From Pseudosulfitobacter sp. DSM 107133 (GTDB lineage: Bacteria; Pseudomonadota; Alphaproteobacteria; Rhodobacterales; Rhodobacteraceae), in contig NZ_CP085156.1 of NCBI RefSeq assembly GCF_022788695.1, positions 1 to 64,000 of the forward strand: a DNA stretch of 64,000 bases. The letters are read 5' to 3'. How positions within the stretch are numbered: the stretch's first letter is position 1; every line of letters starts with the position of its first letter. Of this stretch, positions 18,478 to 26,837 are shown piece after piece. Position numbers and translations under genes: made by a program. The notes beneath the pieces are model-generated. The model saw only the letters and a program-made list of their open reading frames with translations, was not told where the DNA came from and ran no database searches.

Positions 18478-18684
18478 ATGACCAAGCAATCCGACGCACC
18501 AAAGGTCCGCAAGGACCGGCGTGCGTTCCTGAAATTTGCGGGCACCGCCGCACCGCTGGCTGCGGTTGCCGTGGCCACCGGCACGACCGAGGCGCAGGCC
18601 GCCCCCGTCGAGGCAGACCTGTCATCGGACAAGATGCAGGACACCGCACACACCCGCGCCTATTACGCCAGCGCGCGGTTCTAG
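18478..18684 (+). CDS. small Tat-signal protein of the formate dehydrogenase region
   Basis: 68 residues, almost all a twin-arginine signal (KDRRAFLKFAGTAAPLAAVAVATG, Ala-rich, cleavage near AQAAP) followed by only about 25 residues. This matches the small 'formate dehydrogenase region TAT target' proteins commonly encoded before fdhA. A GAGG element lies a few bases upstream of the ATG. Function unknown; it might load the chaperone or Tat system. Confidence 0.8.
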   Translation: MTKQSDAPKVRKDRRAFLKFAGTAAPLAAVAVATGTTEAQAAPVEADLSSDKMQDTAHTRAYYASARF

Positions 18685-18831
18685 GCTTCGGCCCGGACCC
18701 AAGACACCGCACGGCCCGTTCCCGGACCTGCAACACCGGCAATAAGCGACTGGTTGCGTGACGCCCGACTGCGAATTGCCATCCATTAGCCACCAGATGC
18801 GGGCCAAGACCCGCGTTCAGGGAGTGAAGAT

Positions 18832-21819
18832 ATGTTGAGGAAAAAGACCAACGGGGTTGCGCGACGCCCCCAGCGGACAAGTATCCTGTCTGACGTGGCC
18901 CGGTCCAAGATCGACCGCCGTGCGTTTCTGCGCGGTTCAGGGCTGGCCATTGGCGGCCTTGCTGCCATTGCTGCGACAGGCGGCACCGTCCAACAAGCCA
19001 ATGCCGCAACGGCAGCGGCGACAGGCGCCATCGAAATCAAGAAATCCATTTGCACCCACTGTTCGGTGGGCTGCACGGTCATCGCCGAAGTGTCGGGCGG
19101 TGTCTGGGTCGGGCAGGAACCCGGCTGGGACAGCCCGTTCAACCTGGGCGCCCACTGCGCCAAAGGGGCGTCGGTGCGTGAACACGCCCACGGCGAACGC
19201 CGCCTGAAGTACCCGATGAAGAAAGTCGGCGGCGAATGGCAGCGCATCAGCTGGGAGCAGGCGATCAACGAGATCGGCGACAAGATGACGTCGATCCGTG
19301 ACACGTCCGGTCCCGACAGCGTTTATTGGCTGGGCTCGGCCAAGCATTCGAACGAACAGGCCTACCTGTTCCGCAAGTTCGCGGCCTATTGGGGCACCAA
19401 CAACGTCGATCACCAGGCGCGTATCTGCCACTCGACCACGGTTGCGGGTGTTGCGAACACATGGGGCTATGGCGCCATGACCAACAGCTATAACGACATC
19501 CACAATTCCAAGGCGATCTTCATCATCGGCGGCAACCCCGCCGAGGCGCACCCTGTTTCGCTTCAGCACCTGCTGAAAGCCAAGGAACAGAACAACGCGC
19601 CGCTGATCGTCTGCGATCCGCGCTTTACCCGTACGGCGGCCCATGCGGACGAATTCGTGCGCTTCCGGCCCGGGTCGGACGTGGCGCTGGTTTGGGGCAT
19701 TCTGTACCATATCTTCGACAACGGTTGGGAGGATCAGGAATTCATCCGCACCCGTGTCTGGGGCATGGACGAAATCCGCAAAGAGGTGGCCAACTGGACA
19801 CCGGACGAGGTCGAACGTGTGACAGGTGTGCCCGAAGCACAGTTGAAACGCGTGGCCCGCACGCTGGCCAACAACCGCCCCGGCACCGTGATCTGGTGCA
19901 TGGGTGGCACGCAGCACACCAACGGCAACAACAACACCCGCGCCTATTGCATCCTTCAGCTTGCGCTGGGGAACATGGGCACCGCCGGCGGTGGCACCAA
20001 CATCTTCCGCGGCCACGACAACGTGCAGGGGGCAACCGATCTGGGCGTTCTGGCGGATACGCTGCCGGGCTATTACGGTCTGTCTGCCGGATCGTGGGCC
20101 CACTGGGCGCGCGTCTGGGAGGAAGATCTGGATTGGCTCAAGGGCCGCTTTGGCACCATCAAGGGCGCCGATGGCAAGGACAAGCAGATGATGGGGCTGA
20201 CGGGCATTCCCGTTTCGCGCTGGATCGACGGTGTTCTTGAGGCACGCGAAAACCTTGAACAGCCCGACAACACCAAGGCGATGGTGCTGTGGGGTCACGC
20301 GCCCAATTCGCAGACCCGTCAGAAGGAAATGAAAACGGCGATGGAAAAACTCGACCTGCTGGTCGTGGTCGATCCCTATCCCACCGTTTCCGCCGTGCTG
20401 CACGACCGCACCGACAACACCTATCTGTTGCCCGCGTCGACGCAGTTCGAAACCTCTGGCTCGGTCACCGCGTCGAACCGGTCGCTGCAATGGCGGGAAA
20501 AGGTCGTCGAGCCGCTGTTTGAATCGCTGCCCGATCACACGATCCTGTACAAGTTCGCCACCAAGTTCGGCTTTGCGGATCGCATGTTCCGCAACATCGA
20601 GGTGAACGGAGAGGAGCCGCTGGTCGAGGATATCACCCGCGAGTTCAACCGCGGCATGTGGACCATCGGCTATACGGGGCAAAGCCCGGAACGGCTGAAG
20701 ATGCACATGGAAAACCAGCATACCTTTGACAAGACCACGCTGCGGGCCGTTGGCGGCCCGGCAGACGGGGATTTCTATGGCTTGCCCTGGCCCAGCTGGG
20801 GCACGCCTGAAATGAACCACCCCGGCACGGCAAACCTGTACGACATGTCGCTGCCGGTGGCCGAAGGTGGTCTGACATTCCGCGCACGTTTCGGTGTGGA
20901 ACGTGACGGTGAAAACCTGCTGGCCGAGGGTGTCTATTCTGTCGGGTCCGAGATTCAGGACGGCTATCCTGAATTCACCATGCAGATGCTGATTGACCTT
21001 GGTTGGGATGGTGATCTGACGGCGGAAGAACGCAAGTCCATCGAAATGGTCGCTGGCTATCAGCGCCCCGAGAACGCCGGGGAAGGCACCGAAGAAGTGG
21101 GGGAAACCTCGCAGCAGGGTGACATGCCCTCGGACTATGTCGAGGCAGTTGGCGGCGTGAACTGGAAGACCGATCTTTCGGGTGGCATCCAGCGCGTTGC
21201 GATTGCCCATGGCTGTGCGCCCTTTGGCAACGCCAAGGCACGTTGTGTGGTCTGGACCTTCCCCGATCCGGTCCCGCTGCACCGCGAACCGCTGTACACC
21301 AACCGTCGCGATCTGGTCGAAGACTATCCGACCTACGAGGACAAATCGTTCTGGCGGGTTCCGACGCTGTACGCGTCGATCCAGAAGAACGACTTTTCCA
21401 AGGAGTTTCCGATCATCCTGACCTCGGGCCGTCTGGTCGAATACGAGGGCGGCGGGGACGAAACGCGGTCGAACCCTTGGCTGGCCGAGCTTCAGCAGAC
21501 CATGTTCATCGAGATCAACACGCGCGATGCCAACAATCTGGGTGTGCGTGACGGGGCCGATGTCTGGGTCGAAGGGCCGGAAGGCGGGCGGATCAAGGTG
21601 CAGGCCATGGTCACCGAACGGGTCGGCGAAGGCGTTGCCTTTATGCCGTTCCACTTTGGCGGCCACATGGAAGGCGTCAGCCTGCGGGACAAATACCCCG
21701 TGGGTGCCGATCCGATCGTTCTGGGGGAAAGCACCAACACCGTGCAGACCTATGGCTACGATTCCGTCACACAGATGCAAGAGACCAAAGCGACTCTTTG
21801 CAAAATCATGCCCGCGTAA
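18832..21819 (+). CDS. fdhA: periplasmic formate dehydrogenase, catalytic subunit
   Basis: 995-residue DMSO-reductase-family enzyme oxidising formate to CO2. A Tat signal (DRRAFLRGSGLAIGG, residues 28-42) sends it to the periplasm. The proximal 4Fe-4S cluster ligands are Cys74, Cys77, Cys81 and Cys109. Metal ligand Cys199 sits in ARICHSTT, with the following His needed for catalysis, so this is the Cys form and not the selenocysteine form. Bis-MGD binding segments (GGNPAEAHPVS, HAPNSQTRQ) are present. Length is normal. The tungstate transporter 7 kb upstream hints at tungsten, but sequence alone cannot separate W from Mo. Confidence 0.95.
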   Translation: MLRKKTNGVARRPQRTSILSDVARSKIDRRAFLRGSGLAIGGLAAIAATGGTVQQANAATAAATGAIEIKKSICTHCSVGCTVIAEVSGGVWVGQEPGWDSPFNLGAHCAKGASVREHAHGERRLKYPMKKVGGEWQRISWEQAINEIGDKMTSIRDTSGPDSVYWLGSAKHSNEQAYLFRKFAAYWGTNNVDHQARICHSTTVAGVANTWGYGAMTNSYNDIHNSKAIFIIGGNPAEAHPVSLQHLLKAKEQNNAPLIVCDPRFTRTAAHADEFVRFRPGSDVALVWGILYHIFDNGWEDQEFIRTRVWGMDEIRKEVANWTPDEVERVTGVPEAQLKRVARTLANNRPGTVIWCMGGTQHTNGNNNTRAYCILQLALGNMGTAGGGTNIFRGHDNVQGATDLGVLADTLPGYYGLSAGSWAHWARVWEEDLDWLKGRFGTIKGADGKDKQMMGLTGIPVSRWIDGVLEARENLEQPDNTKAMVLWGHAPNSQTRQKEMKTAMEKLDLLVVVDPYPTVSAVLHDRTDNTYLLPASTQFETSGSVTASNRSLQWREKVVEPLFESLPDHTILYKFATKFGFADRMFRNIEVNGEEPLVEDITREFNRGMWTIGYTGQSPERLKMHMENQHTFDKTTLRAVGGPADGDFYGLPWPSWGTPEMNHPGTANLYDMSLPVAEGGLTFRARFGVERDGENLLAEGVYSVGSEIQDGYPEFTMQMLIDLGWDGDLTAEERKSIEMVAGYQRPENAGEGTEEVGETSQQGDMPSDYVEAVGGVNWKTDLSGGIQRVAIAHGCAPFGNAKARCVVWTFPDPVPLHREPLYTNRRDLVEDYPTYEDKSFWRVPTLYASIQKNDFSKEFPIILTSGRLVEYEGGGDETRSNPWLAELQQTMFIEINTRDANNLGVRDGADVWVEGPEGGRIKVQAMVTERVGEGVAFMPFHFGGHMEGVSLRDKYPVGADPIVLGESTNTVQTYGYDSVTQMQETKATLCKIMPA

Positions 21820-21831
21820 GGAGACAAGAGA

Positions 21832-22425
21832 ATGGCTAGATCAAAATTTCTCTGCGATGCCGAACGCTGCATCGAATGCAACGCCTGTGTTACGGCCTGT
21901 AAGAACGAGCACGAGGTGCCCTGGGGCATCAACCGCCGTCGGGTGGTGACCATTCAGGACGGCAAGCCGGGCGAACGCTCGATCTCGGTGGCCTGTATGC
22001 ACTGTTCGGACGCGCCCTGTATGGCCGTTTGTCCCGTGGACTGCTTTTACCAGACCGACGAAGGTGTGGTTCTGCACTCCAAGGATCTGTGCATCGGCTG
22101 TGGTTACTGTTTCTACGCGTGCCCCTTTGGCGCGCCGCAGTATCCGCAGGCGGGCAACTTTGGCTCGCGCGGCAAGATGGACAAGTGCACCTTCTGTGCC
22201 GGTGGCCCCGAGGAAAACAACTCGGCCGCCGAGTTCCAGAAGTACGGGCGCAACCGGATTGCGGAAGGCAAACTGCCGATCTGTGCCGAGATGTGTTCGA
22301 CCAAGGCCCTGTTGGCCGGTGACGGCGACATGGTGTCGGACATCTACCGCGAACGTGTGGTGGCCCGTGGTTTCGGGTCCGGCGCCTGGGGTTGGGGCAC
22401 TGCCTACGACCAGAAGGGTCAATAA
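21832..22425 (+). CDS. fdhB: formate dehydrogenase iron-sulfur subunit
   Basis: 197-residue electron-transfer subunit with four cysteine groups for 4Fe-4S clusters: CIECNACVTACK (residue 11 on), CMHCSDAPCMAVCP, CIGCGYCFYACP, and the split CTFC ... CAEMCSTKAL. It carries electrons from FdhA to the membrane cytochrome. It has no signal of its own and would be co-exported with FdhA. It starts 12 bases after the fdhA stop with AAGGAGA ahead. Confidence 0.95.
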   Translation: MARSKFLCDAERCIECNACVTACKNEHEVPWGINRRRVVTIQDGKPGERSISVACMHCSDAPCMAVCPVDCFYQTDEGVVLHSKDLCIGCGYCFYACPFGAPQYPQAGNFGSRGKMDKCTFCAGGPEENNSAAEFQKYGRNRIAEGKLPICAEMCSTKALLAGDGDMVSDIYRERVVARGFGSGAWGWGTAYDQKGQ

Positions 22426-22523
22426 CCCGGCGGCACGGGCTATGTGTCTGTGCCGATGACAGGTCTGGCGGCCCCCGTTGTGGCGGGCCGCCGCTTCACC
22501 GTTTTTCATGCGGGGGATTTCCC

Positions 22524-23726
22524 ATGCTGCGCCATCTGATGGCATTCATTATTCTTGCGATGCTGGCTGTGCCCGGTGTCGCCACTGCACAAGACGTGCG
22601 CCCGCCGGAAAACGCGGTGACCAACGACGTGCCGCGTGCTGCGACAGGCGGGGCGCAAACGCTGGACGACGTGCTGCGCCGCCAGCAGGGGCAGACGATC
22701 GACGACAGTTTCAGGCGCGACAACATCGGCGGCGATGCAGGTTCCGCGCCGGGCCTTGGCCCGTTGGGCGGCATATCGGACGCCGAACAATGGCGTGCGC
22801 TGCGCTATAACGAGGCTGATGTGACCGTGACCACCATGGACGAACGTGGCAAGGTTCTGGTGCAGGACGGCGGCATGTGGTGGCTCAACATCCGGCGCGG
22901 GCCGTTGCCCACCTATGGCGGCTGGTTGCTGCTGGGCACGCTGGCGGTTCTGGCGATCTTCTTTTTGCTGCGCGGGCGCGTGCGGGTCGAGGGTGGTCTG
23001 GCCGGGCGCACCGTGACGCGGTTCAAGGCCATCGAGCGCTTTGCCCACTGGATGCTCGCGGGGTCGTTCATTCTGCTGGCGCTGACCGGATTGCTGACCC
23101 TGTTCGGCCGCAAGGTTCTGGTGCCCTATCTGGGCCACGAATTCAATTCGGTGCTGCTGATCGGGTCAAAATTCATTCATAACAACGTGTCATGGGCGTT
23201 CATGATCGCGCTGGTGATGGTGTTTGCCATGTGGGTCTGGCACAACCTGCCCGACCGCACCGACCTGACATGGTTTCGCTATGGCGGCGGCATCATCGGC
23301 AAGAAACACCCGCCCGCCAAGAAATTCAATGCCGGTCAAAAGCTGATCTTCTGGTCGGTGATCGTGCTGGGGGCGTCGGTGTCGGCTTCGGGGTTGTCGC
23401 TGCTGTTTCCCTTTGATCTGCCGCTGTTCGGCCATACGTTCGCGGTGCTGAACGACAGCGGATTGTCGCAGGCTGCGGGTTTGGGCAGTTTGCCCGTCGA
23501 TCTGGCCCCGCAGGAAGAGATGCAATATGCGCAGCTGTGGCATGCTATTATCGGCTTTGTCATGATGGCGATCATCTTAGGCCACATCTATATCGGGACG
23601 CTGGGCATGGAAGGCGCCTATGATGCGATGGGCAGCGGCGAAGTTGACGTGAACTGGGCCGAGCAGCACCATTCGATCTGGCTGGAAAAGGTCAAAGAGA
23701 CCGAACGCCGGAATCCTGCGGAATGA
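22524..23726 (+). CDS. fdhC: formate dehydrogenase cytochrome b subunit
   Basis: 400-residue protein: signal peptide (MLRHLMAFIILAMLAVPGVATA), a periplasmic segment of about 110 residues (QGQTIDDSFRRDNIGGDAGS...), then a transmembrane helix near residue 135 and the four-helix cytochrome b gamma-type domain with the heme-ligand regions IERFAHWMLAGSF, HNNVSWAFM and LWHAIIGFVMMAIILGHIYIG. It anchors FdhAB and passes electrons to quinone. The ATG follows a GGGGG stretch 98 bases after fdhB. The long N-terminal periplasmic part is common in this alphaproteobacterial type. Confidence 0.92.
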   Translation: MLRHLMAFIILAMLAVPGVATAQDVRPPENAVTNDVPRAATGGAQTLDDVLRRQQGQTIDDSFRRDNIGGDAGSAPGLGPLGGISDAEQWRALRYNEADVTVTTMDERGKVLVQDGGMWWLNIRRGPLPTYGGWLLLGTLAVLAIFFLLRGRVRVEGGLAGRTVTRFKAIERFAHWMLAGSFILLALTGLLTLFGRKVLVPYLGHEFNSVLLIGSKFIHNNVSWAFMIALVMVFAMWVWHNLPDRTDLTWFRYGGGIIGKKHPPAKKFNAGQKLIFWSVIVLGASVSASGLSLLFPFDLPLFGHTFAVLNDSGLSQAAGLGSLPVDLAPQEEMQYAQLWHAIIGFVMMAIILGHIYIGTLGMEGAYDAMGSGEVDVNWAEQHHSIWLEKVKETERRNPAE

Positions 23727-23760
23727 CCGCCCCAAAGACGCACGCAAAAGGAAACAGGCC

Positions 23761-23886
23761 ATGAAAGTGATGTTTGCAGCCTTTGCCGGGATCATCGTGA
23801 TCGGCCTTGCGGCCTATTTCGGCCTGCACGAGATGGGCTTTTCCGCGCAACAGGTCTATTCTGGTGAAAACGTCAGGCTGGACTGA
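23761..23886 (+). CDS. 41-residue single-span membrane peptide
   Basis: MKVMFAAFAGIIVIGLAAYF then GLHEMGFSAQQVYSGENVRLD, stop. It starts 34 bases after fdhC with AAAGGAAA before the ATG and ends 8 bases before the regulator gene. There is one hydrophobic helix at the N-terminus and a short polar tail, which would be periplasmic. Similar short peptides are encoded after fdhC in related operons, as far as I recall; a stabilising subunit is possible but unproven. Confidence 0.65.
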   Translation: MKVMFAAFAGIIVIGLAAYFGLHEMGFSAQQVYSGENVRLD

Positions 23887-23894
23887 CGCAGGGG

Positions 23895-25241
23895 ATGCCG
23901 ATGGCGGGTGACGAATACGGCGGCACGCTGGAAGGCGCGTCGGTGCTGGTGATCGACGACGAACCCGGTATGCGCAATTTTCTGGTCAAGATGCTGGAAC
24001 CGCGGGTCAAGCGGGTGGCGCAGGCTGCCTCGCCTGCCGAGGCGACGCAAATGCTGGACAAGGCGCATTTCGATGTGGTGGTGCTGGACAACATCATGCC
24101 CGGAAAGACGGGTCTGGAATGGGTCGAGGAGCAGCGCCGCAAGGGGTTCTACGCCGATACCATCCTGATCACCGCCTATGCCGATCTGGAAACCGCCATT
24201 GCCGCACTGCGGGCAGGGGTCAGTGACTTTATCCTGAAACCCTTTCGCACCAACCAGATTTTGGGGGCTGTGTCGCGCACATTGGACCGCAAGAACCTGC
24301 GCCGCGACAACACGTTGCTGCGGCGTGAATTGCACGCGGGATCGACGGTGCGGATGCTGGGCAAGTCGCCCGCGCTGAACGCGGTGCGCGATCTGCTGAA
24401 ACGTCTGGCGCCACTGCCCACGCCGGTGCTGTTCACGGGGGGCAGCGGCACGGGCAAGGAACTGGCGGCGCGTCAGTTGCACCAGATGTCGGCGCGCGCC
24501 GACAAGGCATTTGTCGCGGTGAACTGTGCTGCCATCGCACCCGACCGGATTGTGCCCGAGCTGTTCGGCTCGGTCGAGGGCGACGCCACGCTGAAACCCG
24601 GTTTGCTGCTGCTGGCGGACGGTGGGACGTTGTTTCTGGACGAGGTGGCACAGATGCCCGAGCCCTTGCAGGCGGCGTTTCTGCGCGTGCTGGAAGACCA
24701 GCGCATTCGCCCGCAAGGGGCCGAACGCGAGATTCCGCTGGACCTGCGGTTTCTGTTCGCCACCAATGCCGATCTGGAGAAGGCCGTGGCCGAGGGGCGG
24801 TTCCGCGCCGACCTGTATCACCGCATCAACGTGATGAAGATCGAGATGCCCCCGCTAAAGGACCGCTCGGAAGATATTGTCGATCTGGCCGCACTGTTCA
24901 TGGAGCAGTTTTCGACCGCTTTGGGCATGCCTGCGCTGCGGCTGGATGCCGACACCCTGCTGAAACTGCGCCGCTACGACTGGCCCGGCAACGTGCGCGA
25001 ATTGCGCAACCTGATCGAACGCTCGGTGATCCTGGGGTTCTTTCCCGACGAATTTTCGGGGCAAGGATCGGTCGCGGGCGCCCGCGCTATCGAAGATCTG
25101 GAACTGGTGGTGCAACGGCACATGCTGCATATGCTGGACCTGTGTAACGGCAACCGCGCCGAAGCCGCGCGCCGGTTGGGCGTGTCGCGCAAGACCATCG
25201 ACCGCAAACTGCAAGCCTGGGGCGAGGTGGCGCCAGACTGA
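23895..25241 (+). CDS. NtrC-type response regulator lacking the GAFTGA loop
   Basis: 448 residues in three parts: receiver domain (DD at 21-22, phosphoacceptor Asp65 in VVLDNIMPG, Lys in LKPF), AAA+ domain (Walker A-like GGSGTGKE near residue 177, GGTLFLDEV), and a C-terminal Fis-type helix-turn-helix (NRAEAARRLGVSRKTIDRKL). The sequence between ELFG and LADGGTLFLDE reads SVEGDATLKPGLLL, so the GAFTGA motif that touches sigma-54 is not recognisable. HupR and R. capsulatus NtrC are known relatives that work without sigma-54. Eight bases after the 41-residue ORF, so co-transcribed with fdh. No partner kinase is in the window; IS debris follows directly. Confidence 0.88.
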   Translation: MPMAGDEYGGTLEGASVLVIDDEPGMRNFLVKMLEPRVKRVAQAASPAEATQMLDKAHFDVVVLDNIMPGKTGLEWVEEQRRKGFYADTILITAYADLETAIAALRAGVSDFILKPFRTNQILGAVSRTLDRKNLRRDNTLLRRELHAGSTVRMLGKSPALNAVRDLLKRLAPLPTPVLFTGGSGTGKELAARQLHQMSARADKAFVAVNCAAIAPDRIVPELFGSVEGDATLKPGLLLLADGGTLFLDEVAQMPEPLQAAFLRVLEDQRIRPQGAEREIPLDLRFLFATNADLEKAVAEGRFRADLYHRINVMKIEMPPLKDRSEDIVDLAALFMEQFSTALGMPALRLDADTLLKLRRYDWPGNVRELRNLIERSVILGFFPDEFSGQGSVAGARAIEDLELVVQRHMLHMLDLCNGNRAEAARRLGVSRKTIDRKLQAWGEVAPD

Positions 25242-25305
25242 CGCGGTTCCGGGTGGGGAAGTATATTACATAAGACAGATTATACGCCGACGGGTTGTAG
25301 GTGGG

Positions 25306-25617
25306 TGGATTCACAAACGAAGTGCAAATTCTTTACTAAAACAGAGAGTTGCACGGAGGATGAAGAATGGGAACCCACTACTGTCACCTGAAGCTGGACG
25401 AACGTCGCAAGCTTGCAAAGTGGCTTGAAGGCAAAATGCCGATTTCAGAGATCGCGGATCGACTGGGTCGCGACCCGTCCACGATCTACCGAGACATTAA
25501 GCGTAATCGGTACACGGACGACGAACTTCCTGAGCTAAACGGGTATCACGCGCTCGTCGCTCAGGACAAATATGAGCAGCGCCGCGCGATCCATCGCAAG
25601 ATGATCATTCACCCTGA
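25306..25617 (+). pseudogene. IS30-family transposase N-terminal fragment
   Basis: From the ATG at 25367 the frame reads MGTHYCHLKLDERRKLAKWL ... ISEIADRLGRDPSTIYRDIKRN, the helix-turn-helix N-terminus of IS30 transposases. It breaks off after about 83 residues where an IS3 fragment begins. The inverted-repeat-like TTCACAAACGAAGTGCAAA at about 25310 probably marks the left end of the element, 65 bases after the response regulator. The matching catalytic fragment lies at 26125-26211. Confidence 0.75.
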
Positions 25618-25780
25618 TCTTCGCGTGCAGTTCTTTGACTTGCTCCTCGTCGATCTCTTGGGGCTTCTTTCTGCCACGCTCGAACACGCCGGACGCGCCT
25701 TCCAGAAGCGCCCGTTTCCAGCTGTGGATCATCGTTGGGTGAACGTCAAACTGGCTCGCCAGCTCAGCAACAGTCCGCTC
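25617..25780 (-). pseudogene. IS3-family OrfA fragment
   Basis: On the minus strand: TVAELASQFDVHPTMIHSWK, then GASGVFERGRKKPQEIDEEQVKELHAKI, the HTH and start of the leucine-zipper region of IS3-type OrfA. Both the N-terminus and everything after AKI are missing, cut by an IS6 end on one side and IS30 sequence on the other. Confidence 0.7.
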
Positions 25781-25946
25781 GGTAGTGTCGCAAAATTTCG
25801 GCCATGCCGGAGGTAGTTCTGCTAGAGGACACACCTATCCTGCGAGTGCCGCGAACTGCGCGAAGCCAGACTGCTCTGACTGGTCAGACTGGCCTTTCCG
25901 GATCATGTGTGCTACTTCGATCCCCGCAAGAGTAGCATTCCAAGCC
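25781..25946 (-). pseudogene. IS6-family end and transposase C-terminus remnant
   Basis: GGTAGTGTCGCAAAATTTC at 25781 is nearly the terminal repeat of the intact IS6 element at 26.8-27.7 kb. The minus strand then encodes ATLAGIEVAHMIRKGQSDQS followed by EQSGFAQFAALAG and a stop, the same C-terminus as that element with three changes. It is the right end of a second, related copy. Confidence 0.75.
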
Positions 25947-26110
25947 GCTTCGCCCGCTCCAGCAACATCTTCACTGATGATGGCTGCCAGCTTGTCCGGC
26001 CGCAGGGTGTGCGCTCACGCATGTTCTCCAAGCGGGCGCAGATGGCCTGAAGCGTAATGTCGGGATCGGCGCCCTTGATACCGCAGGCACAACAGAACCC
26101 ACATATTCGA
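25947..26110 (-). pseudogene. possible site-specific recombinase fragment
   Basis: The minus strand reads CACGIKGADPDITLQAICAR followed by LENMRERTPCGRTSWQPSSVKMLLERAKRLG, which resembles the C-terminal helix-turn-helix part of large serine recombinases or invertases. Only about 55 residues are left, with no catalytic domain. The family assignment is weak. Confidence 0.35.
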
Positions 26111-26124
26111 CGTTCAAAGCCTGT

Positions 26125-26211
26125 CACACAGGCCTGAGCGCGTCTCAGAACGCCTGGAATTCGGCCATTGGGAGTGCGACTTGATGATGTTCCGCAAGGA
26201 GCATGGGAAGG
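26125..26211 (+). pseudogene. IS30-family transposase catalytic fragment
   Basis: ERVSERLEFGHWECDLMMFRKEHGKV, the first catalytic Asp region (GHWECDL) of IS30-type DDE transposases. Probably part of the same element as the N-terminal fragment at 25.3 kb, split by later insertions. Confidence 0.65.
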
Positions 26212-26282
26212 TATGATCCGAAAGGGGCAGCTCCATGCCTACGGCCCAACCGCATTTCGCAGTTTGCAGCGCTCTCAGCATA
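26211..26282 (+). pseudogene. third IS6-family transposase C-terminus fragment
   Basis: MIRKGQLHAYGPTAF and, after a one-base frame change, QFAALSA plus stop: the C-terminal end of an IS6 transposase (compare MIRKGQFDQS...FAQFAALAG in the intact copy). It is fused directly to the IS30 fragment. Confidence 0.55.
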
Positions 26283-26344
26283 GTTATGTCCGGGCGATGC
26301 CCGCACTCAAATTTCAACAAGATTTGCGACAGCAACTATAAGGC

Positions 26345-26837
26345 TTATGTATCTGAAAGCAGATTCCCGTTCATGTATTTTAGTCCGGTATCGCAGGCAA
26401 CGGTGACGACCGTCTTGCCTGGCCCCAACTCCTTCGCCAGGGCAATTGCAGCCGCAACATTGATGCCGGTGGAGGTACCGACCAGCAGTCCTTCCTCACG
26501 CGCTAACCGACGACACATGGCACGGGCATCTTCTTCGGGAACGCTGCGGGCTTCGTCATAGAGGTTTTGGTCGAGGAAGGGCGGTACGAACCCCACGCCG
26601 ATGCCCTCAATGTGATGGGTGCCAGCCTTGCCTTCCGTTATTACAGGGGAGGAGGCCGGTTCCAGAACGGCAATTCTGACCGTCTCGGAGCGCGCCTTCA
26701 AGACCCGTGCCACACCCATCGTCATTCCTGCCACCCCAACCGCGCCGCAAAAGGCGTCGATACCATCCGGGAACTGTGCGACCAACTCGTGACCGATGTC
26801 CTCATAACCGATCAAGGCATCGCGGTTGTTGAATTGG
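26345..26837 (-). pseudogene. cysteine synthase-like gene, 5' part removed by IS6
   Basis: The last roughly 163 residues of a PLP-dependent cysteine synthase family protein: NNRDALIGYEDIGHELVAQF, GAVGVAGMTMGVARVL, EGIGVGFVPPF, LLVGTSTGINVAAAIALAKE and the natural end TGLKYMNGNLLSDT. The frame is open up to the terminal repeat of the intact IS6 element at 26838, so the insertion or a linked deletion took the first half including the PLP lysine. It is not functional. Confidence 0.8.

Noticed and set aside
18937..21780. 947-residue open frame opposite fdhA
   Set aside because: Shadow of fdhA; composition is atypical and fdhA is unmistakable.
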